DNA of 64,000 nucleotides from Lactococcus garvieae. Lineage in GTDB: Bacteria > Bacillota > Bacilli > Lactobacillales > Streptococcaceae. Under the pieces are notes generated by a model. It searched no databases, was not told where the DNA came from, and saw only the letters and a program-made list of their open reading frames with translations. How positions within the stretch are numbered: the stretch's first letter is position 1; every line of letters starts with the position of its first letter. Made by a program: the position numbers and the translations under genes. This document shows, one piece after another, positions 16,987 through 26,555 of this stretch. The stretch spans positions 1,955,954 to 2,019,953 of the forward strand of contig NZ_CP065691.1 in assembly GCF_016027715.1 (NCBI RefSeq), read 5' to 3'.

Positions 16987-18399
16987 ATGGCTATTGATTT
17001 TACAGCAGAAGTAGAGAAAAGAAAAGAAGCTTTTTTAAAGGATTTGTTTACCTTGCTGAAGATAAATTCTGAGCGCGATGATAAGCAAGCTAGCAAGGTC
17101 TATCCTTTTGGTCCGGGGCCTAGTCTTGCAATGCTAGAGTTTTTAAACATTGGACAGGCAGATGGTTTCGAAACAAAAAACTTTGACAACTATGTAGGAG
17201 AGATACTTTACGGCCAAGGAGAAGAAACGCTAGGGATATTTGTTCATACAGATGTCGTACCGGTAGGGGAAGGATGGACAAATCCACCTTATGAACCAGT
17301 TATAAAAGAAAAAAAGCTTTACGCCAGAGGTACTCAGGATAATAAAGGACCAGCACTCGCCGCCTATTATGCGCTGAAAATTTTAAAGGAGCTGGAAGTT
17401 CCCTTCTATAAAAAAGTGAAGTTCATCATTGGAACTGATGAAGAGAGTGGCTGGAAAGATATGGACTATTATTTACCAAAGGCAGGACTTCCTGACTTTG
17501 GTTTCTCTCCAGATGCACGTTTCCCCGTCGTTAATGGCGAGAAAAGTAATCTGACAGAATATCTACATTTTGGCAATGAAAATACAGGAAACTTTGTGCT
17601 TCACGCTTTTAACAGTGGAGCACAGGAAAACTGTGTGCCAGATGAAGCCCAAGCCACCGTTAGTAGTCCCGTCGATTTACAGGCACCCTTTGACAAGTAC
17701 TTACAGGAAAATAATCTGAAAGGAAGTTTTGCTAAAACAGGAGCAAATATTCTCCTCGTGATCAAAGGGAAGTCAGCTCATAGTTCCACTCCTGAAAGTG
17801 GCATAAATGCGGGCACTCATCTGGCAAACTTCCTTTCTTCATATGAGTTCGGTGCAGACGCGAGAAAGTTTTTAGATGTGAGTGGCCAGAGGCTCCATAA
17901 GGACTTTGAAGGAGTTAACATTGGCATTTCTTTTGAGGATGCAGATATGGGAAAACTTTCCGTCAACCCTTCTGTATTTGCCTTTCAAGCAAAAGGGCAA
18001 GAAAATAAGATTGCCCTGAACATCCGCCACCCGAAAGGGTTAACGGAGCTAGACATTCAAGAAAAGCTCAAGCAAAAGTTAGGCGAGGCCATTGAGAAAG
18101 TGACAATCAGTGACCGTATCAACTATCAGCCTCATTATCTCTCAGAAGATGATTCTCTAGTACAAACGCTTTTGGCTACATATCGTGACCATACGGGAGA
18201 TGAGGGCCAGCCGCAAACCTTAGGTGGTGGAACTTATGGGCGCCTAATGAAGCGTGGCGTCGCCTTTGGGGCTCTTTTCCCTGAATCCGAATTTACCATG
18301 CACCAAACAGATGAGCACATCAAACTTGACGAACTCTATAAAGCTATTCAGATTTATACGGATGCTCTTTATCGTTTAGCTTGTATAAAAAATTCTTAA
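16987..18399 (+). CDS. pepV: Dipeptidase PepV (M20 family)
   Basis: A 470-aa dinuclear zinc dipeptidase, matching the usual PepV length of about 470. Metal ligands and the catalytic acids are visible in HTDVVPVGEGW, RGTQDNKGP, GTDEESG, SPDARFP and MHQTDEHI. A lid domain lies between. It hydrolyses imported dipeptides in the cytoplasm. A Shine-Dalgarno (GGGGGA) is at 16975-16980. The 20-nt gap from metI and the lack of a terminator place it in the Met T-box operon, linking dipeptide hydrolysis to methionine starvation. Confidence 0.95.
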   Translation: MAIDFTAEVEKRKEAFLKDLFTLLKINSERDDKQASKVYPFGPGPSLAMLEFLNIGQADGFETKNFDNYVGEILYGQGEETLGIFVHTDVVPVGEGWTNPPYEPVIKEKKLYARGTQDNKGPALAAYYALKILKELEVPFYKKVKFIIGTDEESGWKDMDYYLPKAGLPDFGFSPDARFPVVNGEKSNLTEYLHFGNENTGNFVLHAFNSGAQENCVPDEAQATVSSPVDLQAPFDKYLQENNLKGSFAKTGANILLVIKGKSAHSSTPESGINAGTHLANFLSSYEFGADARKFLDVSGQRLHKDFEGVNIGISFEDADMGKLSVNPSVFAFQAKGQENKIALNIRHPKGLTELDIQEKLKQKLGEAIEKVTISDRINYQPHYLSEDDSLVQTLLATYRDHTGDEGQPQTLGGGTYGRLMKRGVAFGALFPESEFTMHQTDEHIKLDELYKAIQIYTDALYRLACIKNS

Positions 18400-18409
18400 G
18401 AAAAAAATA

Positions 18410-18438
18410 TTGCAAAATGCTTTAAAAGATGATTAAAT
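18410..18438 (+). promoter_or_regulatory. Possible promoter of the Xre-type gene
   Basis: TTGCAA (18410-18415), 17 nt, TTAAAT (18433-18438). Plausible but AT-rich context weakens it. Confidence 0.35.
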
Positions 18439-18479
18439 AGTAAAAGCAACACAGATTGACAATATCATCAGGAGGAAGC

Positions 18480-18767
18480 ATGGAAAATAGAATTCGTGAA
18501 TTTAGGCAAGCGCAGAAACTTTCCCAAGAAGACTTGGCCCGTATTGCTCACGTGAGTCGTCAAACCGTCAACGCAATTGAAAACGATAAATATGATCCAG
18601 AACTTTTACTTGCTTTTAAACTGGCCGAAATTCTGGGGACTAAAGTTGATGAACTCTTTATCTTCCAACTGGGTCATGTAAAGAAAAAAGAAGACGATGT
18701 CTTCTGGTGTGAAAAATATCAATGCGTGCTATGGAAACGTGCAGATGTCGAAAAAAGAGCCAACTAA
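18480..18767 (+). CDS. Small Xre-family transcriptional regulator
   Basis: A 95-aa protein. The helix-turn-helix at residues 4-55 (IREFRQAQKLSQEDLARIAHVSR...) is of the compact YozG/HipB type and is followed by a short C-terminal extension containing two Cys (WCEKYQC), which could bind metal or form a disulfide. AGGAGG precedes the ATG at 18480. It is monocistronic with its own terminator. The target is unknown. Confidence 0.85.
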   Translation: MENRIREFRQAQKLSQEDLARIAHVSRQTVNAIENDKYDPELLLAFKLAEILGTKVDELFIFQLGHVKKKEDDVFWCEKYQCVLWKRADVEKRAN

Positions 18768-18782
18768 ATAGTGAAATAAAAT

Positions 18783-18828
18783 AAAAAGCCTATCTAAATA
18801 GTGTATAATTTATTTATAGGCTTTTTTT
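18783..18828 (+). terminator. Terminator after the Xre gene, with a TATAAT box in its loop
   Basis: AAAAAGCCTAT (18783-18793) pairs with ATAGGCTTTTT (18816-18826). The 22-nt loop contains a perfect TATAAT (18804-18809), which could be the -10 of the following LysR gene. Confidence 0.75.
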
Positions 18829-18910
18829 AATATGCTAGAAGTGTACAAGGGAGTAATTTTCCCAAGCACATTCAGGCAAGTCAACAAGAGAAAAATCAAG
18901 GAGTGAGAAA

Positions 18911-19816
18911 GTGAACATCAAACAGCTTCGTTATATTGTCGCCATCGCTAATACCGGTACTTTTCGTGAGGCCAGCGAACAGCTCTTTGTGAGCCAACCA
19001 TCCATGTCTATTGCGGTCAAAGACTTGGAGCAAGAACTGAATTTCCAAATTTTTGAGCGCACAAATACTGGTGCAAGCTTGACTATTGAAGGGGAACGGT
19101 TCTATGAGCAGGCGCAAGGAATTTTGCGAGATTTTGAAGCTTTTGAGTCAAAGTATGCAAAGCCCAAAGAAGCAGAGCGCCATTTTTCTGTCGCGAGTCA
19201 GCACTATGATTTTCTTGCCCCTGTAGGGGTCGAATTTTCTCAAAAAAATCCAGAAATCAAAAATTTCCGCGTCTTTGAATCAACAACTTATAATATTTTA
19301 CAAGAAGTTGCTCAAGGCCACAGTGAACTTGGTGTTGTTTACCTGAATAAACATAATCGCTCTGGTATTCTGCGTATGCTGGATAAACTTGAGTTAGACT
19401 ACGAAGAACTCTTTATTTCGCAAACTCATATTTATTTAAGAAAAAATCATCCTTTGACGAGTAAAAAAACGATTAAGACCAGTGATTTAAAGTCTTTGGA
19501 TCGAGTACGTTTTACACAAGAAAATGAGCAGTTCCTCTACTATTCCGAGGATTTAGTAGAAACTTTTGAGAACACTTTTATTTATAACGTTACGGACCGT
19601 GCGACCCTCAACGGAATATTAGAGCGGACAGATGCTTATGCGACGGGTCTTGGCTTTATTGATAAGGAAAGTGTGCATAATGTCACCGTTATCCCAATGG
19701 ATGGCGATAATGTAAACAGTCTCATTCTCGTCAAGCAGAAAAGTCATCTGCTTACAGATGCGGCCAAGTCTTACAAGCGAAGTTTAGAAGTCTATTTCGA
19801 GAATTATAAGTTTTAG
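18911..19816 (+). CDS. LysR-type transcriptional regulator
   Basis: A 301-aa protein starting at GTG with AAGGAG upstream. The N-terminal winged HTH is MNIKQLRYIVAIANTGTFREASEQLFVSQPSMS, followed by the linker helix and an effector-binding domain. Length and style resemble lactococcal sulfur-amino-acid regulators (CmbR/FhuR type), and proximity to the methionine operon is suggestive, but the ligand cannot be read from sequence. No divergent partner gene is present. Confidence 0.85.
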   Translation: MNIKQLRYIVAIANTGTFREASEQLFVSQPSMSIAVKDLEQELNFQIFERTNTGASLTIEGERFYEQAQGILRDFEAFESKYAKPKEAERHFSVASQHYDFLAPVGVEFSQKNPEIKNFRVFESTTYNILQEVAQGHSELGVVYLNKHNRSGILRMLDKLELDYEELFISQTHIYLRKNHPLTSKKTIKTSDLKSLDRVRFTQENEQFLYYSEDLVETFENTFIYNVTDRATLNGILERTDAYATGLGFIDKESVHNVTVIPMDGDNVNSLILVKQKSHLLTDAAKSYKRSLEVYFENYKF

Positions 19817-19912
19817 TCCAACAGAGTCTGGGCTAGAAAAAATATGAAAATTAGTGTAAAATAGAGCGGTATACAAATTTTGTAAAACATTTAACATAGG
19901 AGAACTCACATA

Positions 19913-20614
19913 ATGGTAAAATTAGTTTTTGCTCGTCACGGTGAATCAGAATGGAACTTGGCTAACCTCTTTACAGGTTGGGCTGACGTGGACCTTTCAG
20001 AAAACGGAACACAACAAGCAATCGATGCAGGTAAACTCATCAAAGCTGCAGGTATCGAATTTGATATCGCTTATACTTCTGTATTGAAACGTGCAATCAA
20101 AACTACAAACTATGCACTTGAATACTCTGATCAACTTTGGGTACCAGTTGTTAAAACTTGGCGCTTGAACGAACGTCACTACGGTGGTTTGACTGGCTTG
20201 AACAAAGCTGATGCTGCTGCTAAACACGGTGACGATCAAGTTCACATCTGGCGTCGTTCATACGATGTATTGCCACCAGCAATGCCACGTGATGATGAAT
20301 ACTCAGCACACGCTGATCGTCGTTATGCTAACCTTGAAGACAGCCTCATCCCTGATGCTGAAAACCTCAAAGTTACACTTGAGCGTTCATTGCCTTTCTG
20401 GGAAGATCAAATCGCTCCAGCATTGAAAGATGGTAAAAACGTCTTCGTAGGTGCACACGGTAACTCAATCCGCGCCTTGGTAAAACACATCAAACAACTT
20501 TCAGATGATGAAATCATGGATGTTGAAATCCCTAACTTCCCACCACTCGTGTTTGAATTTGATGATAATTTGAACCTTGTTAAGGAATACTACCTTGCAC
20601 CAAAACAAGCATAA
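19913..20614 (+). CDS. gpmA: 2,3-bisphosphoglycerate-dependent phosphoglycerate mutase
   Basis: A 233-aa glycolytic enzyme interconverting 3- and 2-phosphoglycerate. The phospho-histidine motif RHGESEWN begins at residue 8 (His9), and [12 protein letters not shown], the family Glu in LNERHYGG and the second His in [10 protein letters not shown] are present. Codon use is strongly biased as expected for a highly expressed gene. TAGGAG precedes the ATG. Confidence 0.97.
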   Translation: MVKLVFARHGESEWNLANLFTGWADVDLSENGTQQAIDAGKLIKAAGIEFDIAYTSVLKRAIKTTNYALEYSDQLWVPVVKTWRLNERHYGGLTGLNKADAAAKHGDDQVHIWRRSYDVLPPAMPRDDEYSAHADRRYANLEDSLIPDAENLKVTLERSLPFWEDQIAPALKDGKNVFVGAHGNSIRALVKHIKQLSDDEIMDVEIPNFPPLVFEFDDNLNLVKEYYLAPKQA

Positions 20615-20624
20615 ATAATAAGAT

Positions 20625-20652
20625 AGAGCCTGTATTGCACAGGTTTTTTCTT
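20625..20652 (+). terminator. Terminator after gpmA
   Basis: CCTGT (20629-20633) pairs with ACAGG (20639-20643), then TTTTTTCTTTTC. A short stem. Confidence 0.65.
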
Positions 20653-20739
20653 TTCTTTTCAAAATGTAAGGTAAAATACAGCTTAATATGATAAAATGTT
20701 TAGGTATAAATATGACAAGCGAAATTAGGATAGGATTCC

Positions 20740-22896
20740 ATGTCTGAGAAAAGAAAAACACGAAGCGAATTAAGCGGAAAAAAAGATAAAACACGTAAAC
20801 TATTGAAAAACCCAGCCATGCTGGCATCAGGGCGAGTTAAACTCCTCTTTTTTGTCATCACGGTTCTCTTTTTGGTTCTGATTGGGAAGCTTTATCACAT
20901 GCAAATCATGAATCAAAGCTTTTATGAAAGCAAACAGTCCGGCGGAGCCGGCTCTTTACAAATTGTACAAGGCGCTCCCCGCGGAAATATATATGATGCT
21001 AAAGGTGTACCCTTAGCTACCACTGAGCCTGTTGAGGCTATTGAATATACGCGTGGGCAAAATACCACAGCAGATGACATGCGCAAAATTGCTGATCGTT
21101 TAGCAGGCGTACTGACATTGGACAACGATTTTAAGCAGATAACTGAGCGTGATAAGAAAGACTACTTTTTAGCTGATGCCGATAACTTGGAAAAAATTGC
21201 TGAAAGTTTGACGAAGGAAGAAAAAACAGACGAAAAAGGCAATAGCCTGTCAGGTTCAGAAATCTATAATGTCCAACTGAGTAAAGTAACTGATGCTGAC
21301 ATTAACTTTAATGAGCAACAGATGTTTGCAGTGAAACTCTTTAAAGAGATGAACTCCACTACGACTTTTAATACCACAATCATCACCACAAGCAACCTCA
21401 CAGCAGAGCAACAAGCTTATATTGGGGAGCATGAAGGGGAGTTACAAGGTATTTCAGTGGGTACCAGCTGGAATCGAAAATATGCAGATACTGTGCTGAA
21501 GCCAATTTTAGGTACGGTAACAACTCAGAAACAAGGTATTCCATCAGATTTGCTGGATGAATATCTTAAAGAAGGATTCCAACGTAATGACCGAGTGGGT
21601 ACCGCCTTTTTAGAAAAAGGTTATGAAAAGTACCTGCAAGGTACTCCTACTATAAGTACAGTACTGACTGACAAACAAGGGAATGTCACCGGAACAGAAG
21701 TGAAACAAAAAGGAAGTAAAGGGGATAACCTTAAGCTTACTGTGGATATGAAGTTCCAAAACGCTGTAGATAAAATCTTGCAAGATGAAATGAATAATAT
21801 GATTGCAGATGGATTTGGTACTTATTCACAAGGTGCTTATGCTGTCGTTTTGGACTCGAAGACAGGAGCGGTGTTAGCCCTATCTGGACTCAAACGTGAT
21901 GAAACAACAGGTGCTTACCAAAAAGACACCAATGGAACATTCCAGTCCGCTTTTGTACCCGGTTCGGTTGTTAAGCCAGCCACTCTTACAGCAGGCTGGA
22001 ACAGTAACGTGATTGCTGGAAACCAAATGCTTTATGATATGCCGATACAGTTAGCGGGTACAAGTGCCATCACTTCTTGGTTCACAAATGGCAGCCTGCC
22101 AATTAATGCTGTACAAGCTTTGGAGTACTCTTCCAATACCTATATGGTACAGATCGCGCTCAAGATGTTGGGGCAACCCTATGTGCCAAATATGACAGTA
22201 GATGGTTCAAACAGCCCGGCAATACTTAAAAAGCTACGCGAAGCCTATGCCTCTTACGGCATGGGAACCTCCACGGGATTTGATATTCCAGGTGAAACAG
22301 AAGGTATCGTACCTGCTGCGGATAAGACGAACCTTTCCGCCCTACTTATGGAATCTTTTGGACAGTTTGATACTTATACACCTCTTCAACTTGCGACCTA
22401 TGGTCTGACTTTGGCAAATAACGGCGAACGCTTAGCGCCTCACATTGTGGACAGCATCTATGAAACCAACTCTGAAGGTGGCATGGGTGATCTTGTTAAA
22501 AACATAACACCGAAAATTATGGACAAAGTAAATATCACACCAGATAACATGGACGTGCTTCACCAAGGGATGTCTGCTGTTGTCCACGGAGAAGACTATG
22601 TGAATGGTCAGATTGGTGCGACAGGTTACTATATGCGTCAATCACAGGGGGCAGAAGTTTCTATTTCTGCCAAAACAGGTACTGCCGAAGTAACTTACGT
22701 TGCCCCAGATGGTACTAAGGTTCCTGTAACGGTCAATAATGTCGTTGCCTTTGCTCCAACAGAAAATCCACAAATCTCGATCGGTGTGATGGTGCCACAA
22801 ACAACAGTCAAGGAAGGTGGCGTTACATCTAAGATTGGGCAAAATATCACACGTGAAATTACAAACCTCTATAACTCAATGTATCATTTCAAATAA
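20740..22896 (+). CDS. pbp2B: Class B penicillin-binding protein (PBP2B-type transpeptidase)
   Basis: A 718-aa division- or elongation-type peptidoglycan transpeptidase. It has a cytoplasmic basic tail, one membrane span (residues 30-50), a dimerisation domain with APRGNIYDAKG, and a C-terminal transpeptidase domain. The active-site motifs are SVVK (Ser409-Lys412), SSN (464-466) and KTG (645-647). It acts on the outer face of the membrane and would be a beta-lactam target. It lies between gpmA and a terminator. Confidence 0.92.
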   Translation: MSEKRKTRSELSGKKDKTRKLLKNPAMLASGRVKLLFFVITVLFLVLIGKLYHMQIMNQSFYESKQSGGAGSLQIVQGAPRGNIYDAKGVPLATTEPVEAIEYTRGQNTTADDMRKIADRLAGVLTLDNDFKQITERDKKDYFLADADNLEKIAESLTKEEKTDEKGNSLSGSEIYNVQLSKVTDADINFNEQQMFAVKLFKEMNSTTTFNTTIITTSNLTAEQQAYIGEHEGELQGISVGTSWNRKYADTVLKPILGTVTTQKQGIPSDLLDEYLKEGFQRNDRVGTAFLEKGYEKYLQGTPTISTVLTDKQGNVTGTEVKQKGSKGDNLKLTVDMKFQNAVDKILQDEMNNMIADGFGTYSQGAYAVVLDSKTGAVLALSGLKRDETTGAYQKDTNGTFQSAFVPGSVVKPATLTAGWNSNVIAGNQMLYDMPIQLAGTSAITSWFTNGSLPINAVQALEYSSNTYMVQIALKMLGQPYVPNMTVDGSNSPAILKKLREAYASYGMGTSTGFDIPGETEGIVPAADKTNLSALLMESFGQFDTYTPLQLATYGLTLANNGERLAPHIVDSIYETNSEGGMGDLVKNITPKIMDKVNITPDNMDVLHQGMSAVVHGEDYVNGQIGATGYYMRQSQGAEVSISAKTGTAEVTYVAPDGTKVPVTVNNVVAFAPTENPQISIGVMVPQTTVKEGGVTSKIGQNITREITNLYNSMYHFK

Positions 22897-22902
22897 AATG
22901 AA

Positions 22903-22939
22903 AAAAACTCCTCGCTCATAATAAGAGCAAGGAGTTTTT
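22903..22939. terminator. Bidirectional terminator between pbp2B and the TDT gene
   Basis: ACTCCTCGCTC pairs with GAGCAAGGAGT with one mismatch, flanked by A- and T-runs, between converging genes. Confidence 0.85.
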
Positions 22940-22941
22940 CT

Positions 22942-23874
22942 TTAACTTTTTTTACTTAAGAAAAGGCTATAACGCACCAAAACATAGCTGACCATCAAGA
23001 AAGCAATAAGGAGTTCGACTACTGACAAGGGAGTGAGAAAGAAGTCCAAGTGAGGGTAGTTCTTAGCCAGCAGGCTAACCGCTGTCGCCGAGATAACCAG
23101 TGGAAAGGTGAAGGCGGCATAACTTGGATAAAAGGGCAGGCGCAATAAAGGAAGAATCATAAACACCGTAAGAAAATAAAGAGCTTGTGAAAGGACAAAT
23201 AAGCCGAAGACAAAGAAACTAAACTTGTGCTCAATCACCGTAAGATAAGCAGCTAAGCAAAGAGAACCAGGAGCTGTAAGGATTGTGATAAGTGGCAATG
23301 TTGACTCATGCATTTTTTTGAAAATAAAGATGCGATGGATAATGATGGGAAGTAAGATGAAGTAGAAGAGTAGTGCAGGCCAGAGAACCATACGGCCAAT
23401 CTCTACATTAAATGCTGCTGCAGTCGTAGGGACAACACCCAAACCGACAAAGGTAATGAACCAGCTTGGATAGATGTGTATCATGCCAATCTTTTGGGGG
23501 AGGATGTGTAAAGCAATAAAGTAAACCATTAAAAGGAAGTGCAAGAAGATGGCTAACAGCCAAATAAAATAAACAAAAGCTGAATGCGGGAAAATCCTGT
23601 TAAGATAAACACAAATAACCATCCATGCCATAGTAAAAGTTGGAGAAACCGAACCAATAATAGGATCTTTGAGGGATTCCAAAAGATGACGCATGGTGAA
23701 GACCAGCTTTAAAAGAATCAAAAGCATAAAAAAGAGACCAGCAAGGTCAAAGAAGTTGCCCCAAAAGCTAAAACCTTTAGAATACAGTAAGTTTCCCAAG
23801 GATACCATACCTAAAATCAAACCACAGATGGGAATGGGAATTTTTTTCAAAAAGTTAAAAAATGCGTGTTTCAT
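22942..23874 (-). CDS. TDT family transporter (tellurite-resistance/dicarboxylate type)
   Basis: A 310-aa polytopic protein with about ten transmembrane helices. It begins KKIPIPICGLILGMVSLGNLL, the typical N-terminus of the TehA/TDT superfamily, and has PSYAAFTFPLVISATA near the C-terminus. The superfamily includes SLAC1-type anion channels, malate and sulfite carriers. The start at 23874 is supported by AGGAG 8 nt upstream on the minus strand; longer in-frame starts lack one. It is divergent from a LysR gene, which probably regulates it. Substrate unknown. Confidence 0.85.
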   Translation of the reverse strand: MKHAFFNFLKKIPIPICGLILGMVSLGNLLYSKGFSFWGNFFDLAGLFFMLLILLKLVFTMRHLLESLKDPIIGSVSPTFTMAWMVICVYLNRIFPHSAFVYFIWLLAIFLHFLLMVYFIALHILPQKIGMIHIYPSWFITFVGLGVVPTTAAAFNVEIGRMVLWPALLFYFILLPIIIHRIFIFKKMHESTLPLITILTAPGSLCLAAYLTVIEHKFSFFVFGLFVLSQALYFLTVFMILPLLRLPFYPSYAAFTFPLVISATAVSLLAKNYPHLDFFLTPLSVVELLIAFLMVSYVLVRYSLFLSKKS

Positions 23875-24037
23875 ACAAAGAACTCCTGAGATTACAATTT
23901 TTGAGTAGAAGTGCGAGAAATATCTCACAACTCTATCACCGTTATTAAGTATAAAACACTTGCTTTAATTTGTAAAATGAATTATTGTAATGGTAGTTAT
24001 AGAAAAAATTAATTAAAACCTGTGAAGGAGAACAGCC

Positions 24038-24853
24038 ATGTTTTCATTATTTGAAACATTTATTGCTATATATGAAACAAGAAGTTTTACTAAAGCAGGA
24101 CAGTATCTCTTTATCTCACAGCCTACAGTGACAGTGAGAATAAAAAAGCTCGAAGAAGAACTGGGCAACTCCCTTTTTATTCGGGGAAAAAATAAAGAAG
24201 TTATTCCGACAGAAGCCGCAAAACTTCTATACAATAAGGCTGTCAAATATATCCAAGATTGGGAACAGCTCCAGTCTGAACTGAGTCAAACCACTATGAT
24301 AAAGAAGCCATTTAAAGTAGGCGTGTCACAAAGTACAGCAACCAGTATCATGCCTGTCTTATATACGAAGCTCCTCCCTTATTTAGATCGGATAGACTTG
24401 GAAATAGCGATGTATGATTCACAAAAAGTCTTTAGCCTTGTAGAGAAGCACGACTTACACTTTGGCATTATCGAAAAAACCTTGGCCAGTGAACAGATAG
24501 AAGATTTCCCCCTTATGAAAGACGAACTCGTCTTGGCAGGGGACGTGAGCAGTGATACATTTTTTACAAGAGAAGTCGGTTCAGGAGTCGGACATTATAT
24601 TAAAAAATATCTCCAAGAAAAAAATTATAAACCTAAATATCAGGTAAGAATGAACAACAACGACATGATTATCGCACATATCCGTGCGGGTTTAGGCGTC
24701 TCCCTCATCTCAAAACGTTTTGTTTCAGAAGGGATGACTTATCAAGCACTCGACAGTAAATATCATCGTACTTTCTCGGCCATTACTTATGCCGAAGAAA
24801 AAGACCCCCTGATGCTCGAAATAATTCAGCAGATCAGAGAGTCGGTGAAGTGA
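24038..24853 (+). CDS. LysR-type regulator divergent from the TDT carrier
   Basis: A 271-aa regulator, a little short for the family (about 290-300). The N-terminal HTH contains RSFTKAGQYLFISQPTVTVRIKKLEEELG, and a truncated-looking periplasmic-binding-type effector domain follows. The divergent arrangement with the TDT gene across a 163-bp intergenic region is the classic LysR layout, so control of that carrier is inferred. Its 3' end overlaps the converging hydrolase gene by 20 bp. Confidence 0.85.
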   Translation: MFSLFETFIAIYETRSFTKAGQYLFISQPTVTVRIKKLEEELGNSLFIRGKNKEVIPTEAAKLLYNKAVKYIQDWEQLQSELSQTTMIKKPFKVGVSQSTATSIMPVLYTKLLPYLDRIDLEIAMYDSQKVFSLVEKHDLHFGIIEKTLASEQIEDFPLMKDELVLAGDVSSDTFFTREVGSGVGHYIKKYLQEKNYKPKYQVRMNNNDMIIAHIRAGLGVSLISKRFVSEGMTYQALDSKYHRTFSAITYAEEKDPLMLEIIQQIRESVK

Positions 24854-25760
24854 GTTGTTTATCAAGCCACTGGCTGATGAGACGATAGACTTTCTCATAA
24901 TCCTCTTCGAGAAGGATTTCATGTCGGAGCCCAGGGAGAAGCTGTAGATCAAGATGTTGAAGACCCGCTTCTTTCAATTTTTGGTAAACTTTTTGGGGAC
25001 CTTTACCAAAGTTACCGACAGGATCATCCGTGCCACTTATGATTAAGAGGGGAAAGTCTAAAGGCAGATTTTGCATCCAGTTTTTCTGGTTTGCGCGCTG
25101 GACTAAAGAAAAGAGCGTGACGAAGCCATTATGGGTAAAGGTAAAGCCTAACAGGGGATCCTTCTCATAATTTGCTACATTTTTTTGATTTTTAGAAAGC
25201 CAGTTGAAGTTTCCTTTTTCGGGGAATTTTTTACTGTAGCCACCGAAAGCCAGTTTATCGATCATGGGAGCTGTACTTTCTGCTCTTTTTTGGCTTAATT
25301 TTTTTAGAAGAGGCAAGAAAAACTTCAAATGTACAGGGCTTGTGCCCGTTCCCATAAAGATAGCCCCTTGAATATCCACAGGATAATCTTGTAGAAAACT
25401 TCGCAAGGCAAAAGAACCCATGCTATGCCCCATCATAAAGTAAGGCAGTTCGGGATATCTTTTTTTCGCCCATGTTTTTACCCGGTGAATATCTGTAATC
25501 ACGTTTTTAGCACCTGCTTTACCAAAATATCCATACAGGGGCTGCTGCTTATTTACAGAATGCCCATGTCCCAGATGGTCGTGACCGATAACCGCAAAAC
25601 CTAACCCATTAAGATAAAGCGCAAAGTCATTGTAGCGCGCAATATTTTCCGCCATTCCATGGATTAATTGAATAATAGCTTTGGGCTTATCGATGGGCCA
25701 GTGGAGAAGATTCAGCTCCGTTTGATTATCGCTTGATTTTAAGGTGTGTGTCTCAATCAC
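24834..25760 (-). CDS. Alpha/beta hydrolase, monoacylglycerol lipase/lysophospholipase-like
   Basis: A 308-aa protein of the serine aminopeptidase S33/Hydrolase_4 group. The nucleophile elbow is GHSMGS, the acid is probably in SGTDDPVGN, and the His is in LPGLRHEIL, giving a full catalytic triad. The oxyanion region IQLIHGMAENIARYNDFA is typical of bacterial monoglyceride lipases. There is no signal peptide, so it is cytoplasmic. It converges with, and overlaps by 20 bp, the LysR gene; no terminator is seen between them. Confidence 0.85.
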   Translation of the reverse strand: MIETHTLKSSDNQTELNLLHWPIDKPKAIIQLIHGMAENIARYNDFALYLNGLGFAVIGHDHLGHGHSVNKQQPLYGYFGKAGAKNVITDIHRVKTWAKKRYPELPYFMMGHSMGSFALRSFLQDYPVDIQGAIFMGTGTSPVHLKFFLPLLKKLSQKRAESTAPMIDKLAFGGYSKKFPEKGNFNWLSKNQKNVANYEKDPLLGFTFTHNGFVTLFSLVQRANQKNWMQNLPLDFPLLIISGTDDPVGNFGKGPQKVYQKLKEAGLQHLDLQLLPGLRHEILLEEDYEKVYRLISQWLDKQLTSPTL

Positions 25761-25940
25761 AGTGGATGCTCCTCTTTCATTAAATCTCTATTAGGATTGA
25801 AGTTTATTATAGCAAAAAAGCAATAATACTGCTTTTCATCCAAAAAAATAAGCAACAGAATACTCTGCTTAAAAGGTGCAGAAATCTAAGTTGTGGTATA
25901 ATAATTATGACTTTATCTTAAAAAGATCAGAAAGGAACGC

Positions 25941-26543
25941 ATGGTATACTACCCAGAACCAATCGCTAAACTTATAGAAAGCTTTAGCAAGTTGCCCGGT
26001 ATAGGGCAAAAAACAGCAACACGTCTAGCCTTTCACACGATTGGTATGGATGATCAAGATGTAAATGAATTTGCGCGGAATCTGATTTCGGCAAAACGTG
26101 ATTTACGCTTTTGTTCAATCTGTGGCAATCTCACAGAAAGTGATCCGTGTGCCATTTGTGAAGACCCTCTTCGTGATCGTACGACCATATTGGTCGTAGA
26201 AGAAAGCAAAGATGTCTTAGCCATGGAAAAAATCCGTGAGTACAGAGGCCTCTATCATGTTTTACATGGTACGATTAGCCCGATGAATGGTGTCGGTCCC
26301 GATGAAATAAATGTCAAGACGCTTTTAACGCGCCTGATGGGAGACAGTGAAGTCGAAGAAGTTATTCTTGCTACGAATGCAACTTCTGATGGTGAAGCAA
26401 CAGCGATGTATCTCTCACGAATGATAAAACCTGCGGGTATCAAGGTGACACGTTTGGCACGTGGACTCGCAGTTGGATCAGATATTGAGTATGCAGATGA
26501 GGTTACCTTATCCAAAGCAGTTGAAAATCGTATGGAAATTTAA
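25941..26543 (+). CDS. recR: Recombination protein RecR
   Basis: A 200-aa protein that acts with RecO and RecF in gap repair. It has an N-terminal helix-hairpin-helix ([15 protein letters not shown]), a C4 zinc finger (CSICGN...CAICED) and a Toprim domain ([12 protein letters not shown]...[16 protein letters not shown]). The length is standard. It is followed 12 nt later by ddl; the intercistronic GTGGAG serves as the ddl ribosome binding site. Confidence 0.97.
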   Translation: MVYYPEPIAKLIESFSKLPGIGQKTATRLAFHTIGMDDQDVNEFARNLISAKRDLRFCSICGNLTESDPCAICEDPLRDRTTILVVEESKDVLAMEKIREYRGLYHVLHGTISPMNGVGPDEINVKTLLTRLMGDSEVEEVILATNATSDGEATAMYLSRMIKPAGIKVTRLARGLAVGSDIEYADEVTLSKAVENRMEI

Positions 26544-26555
26544 GTGGAGAAAATT

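Noticed and set aside
18456-18461. Perfect TTGACA just before the Xre ribosome site
   Set aside because: No -10 box can follow at proper spacing without falling inside the coding sequence.
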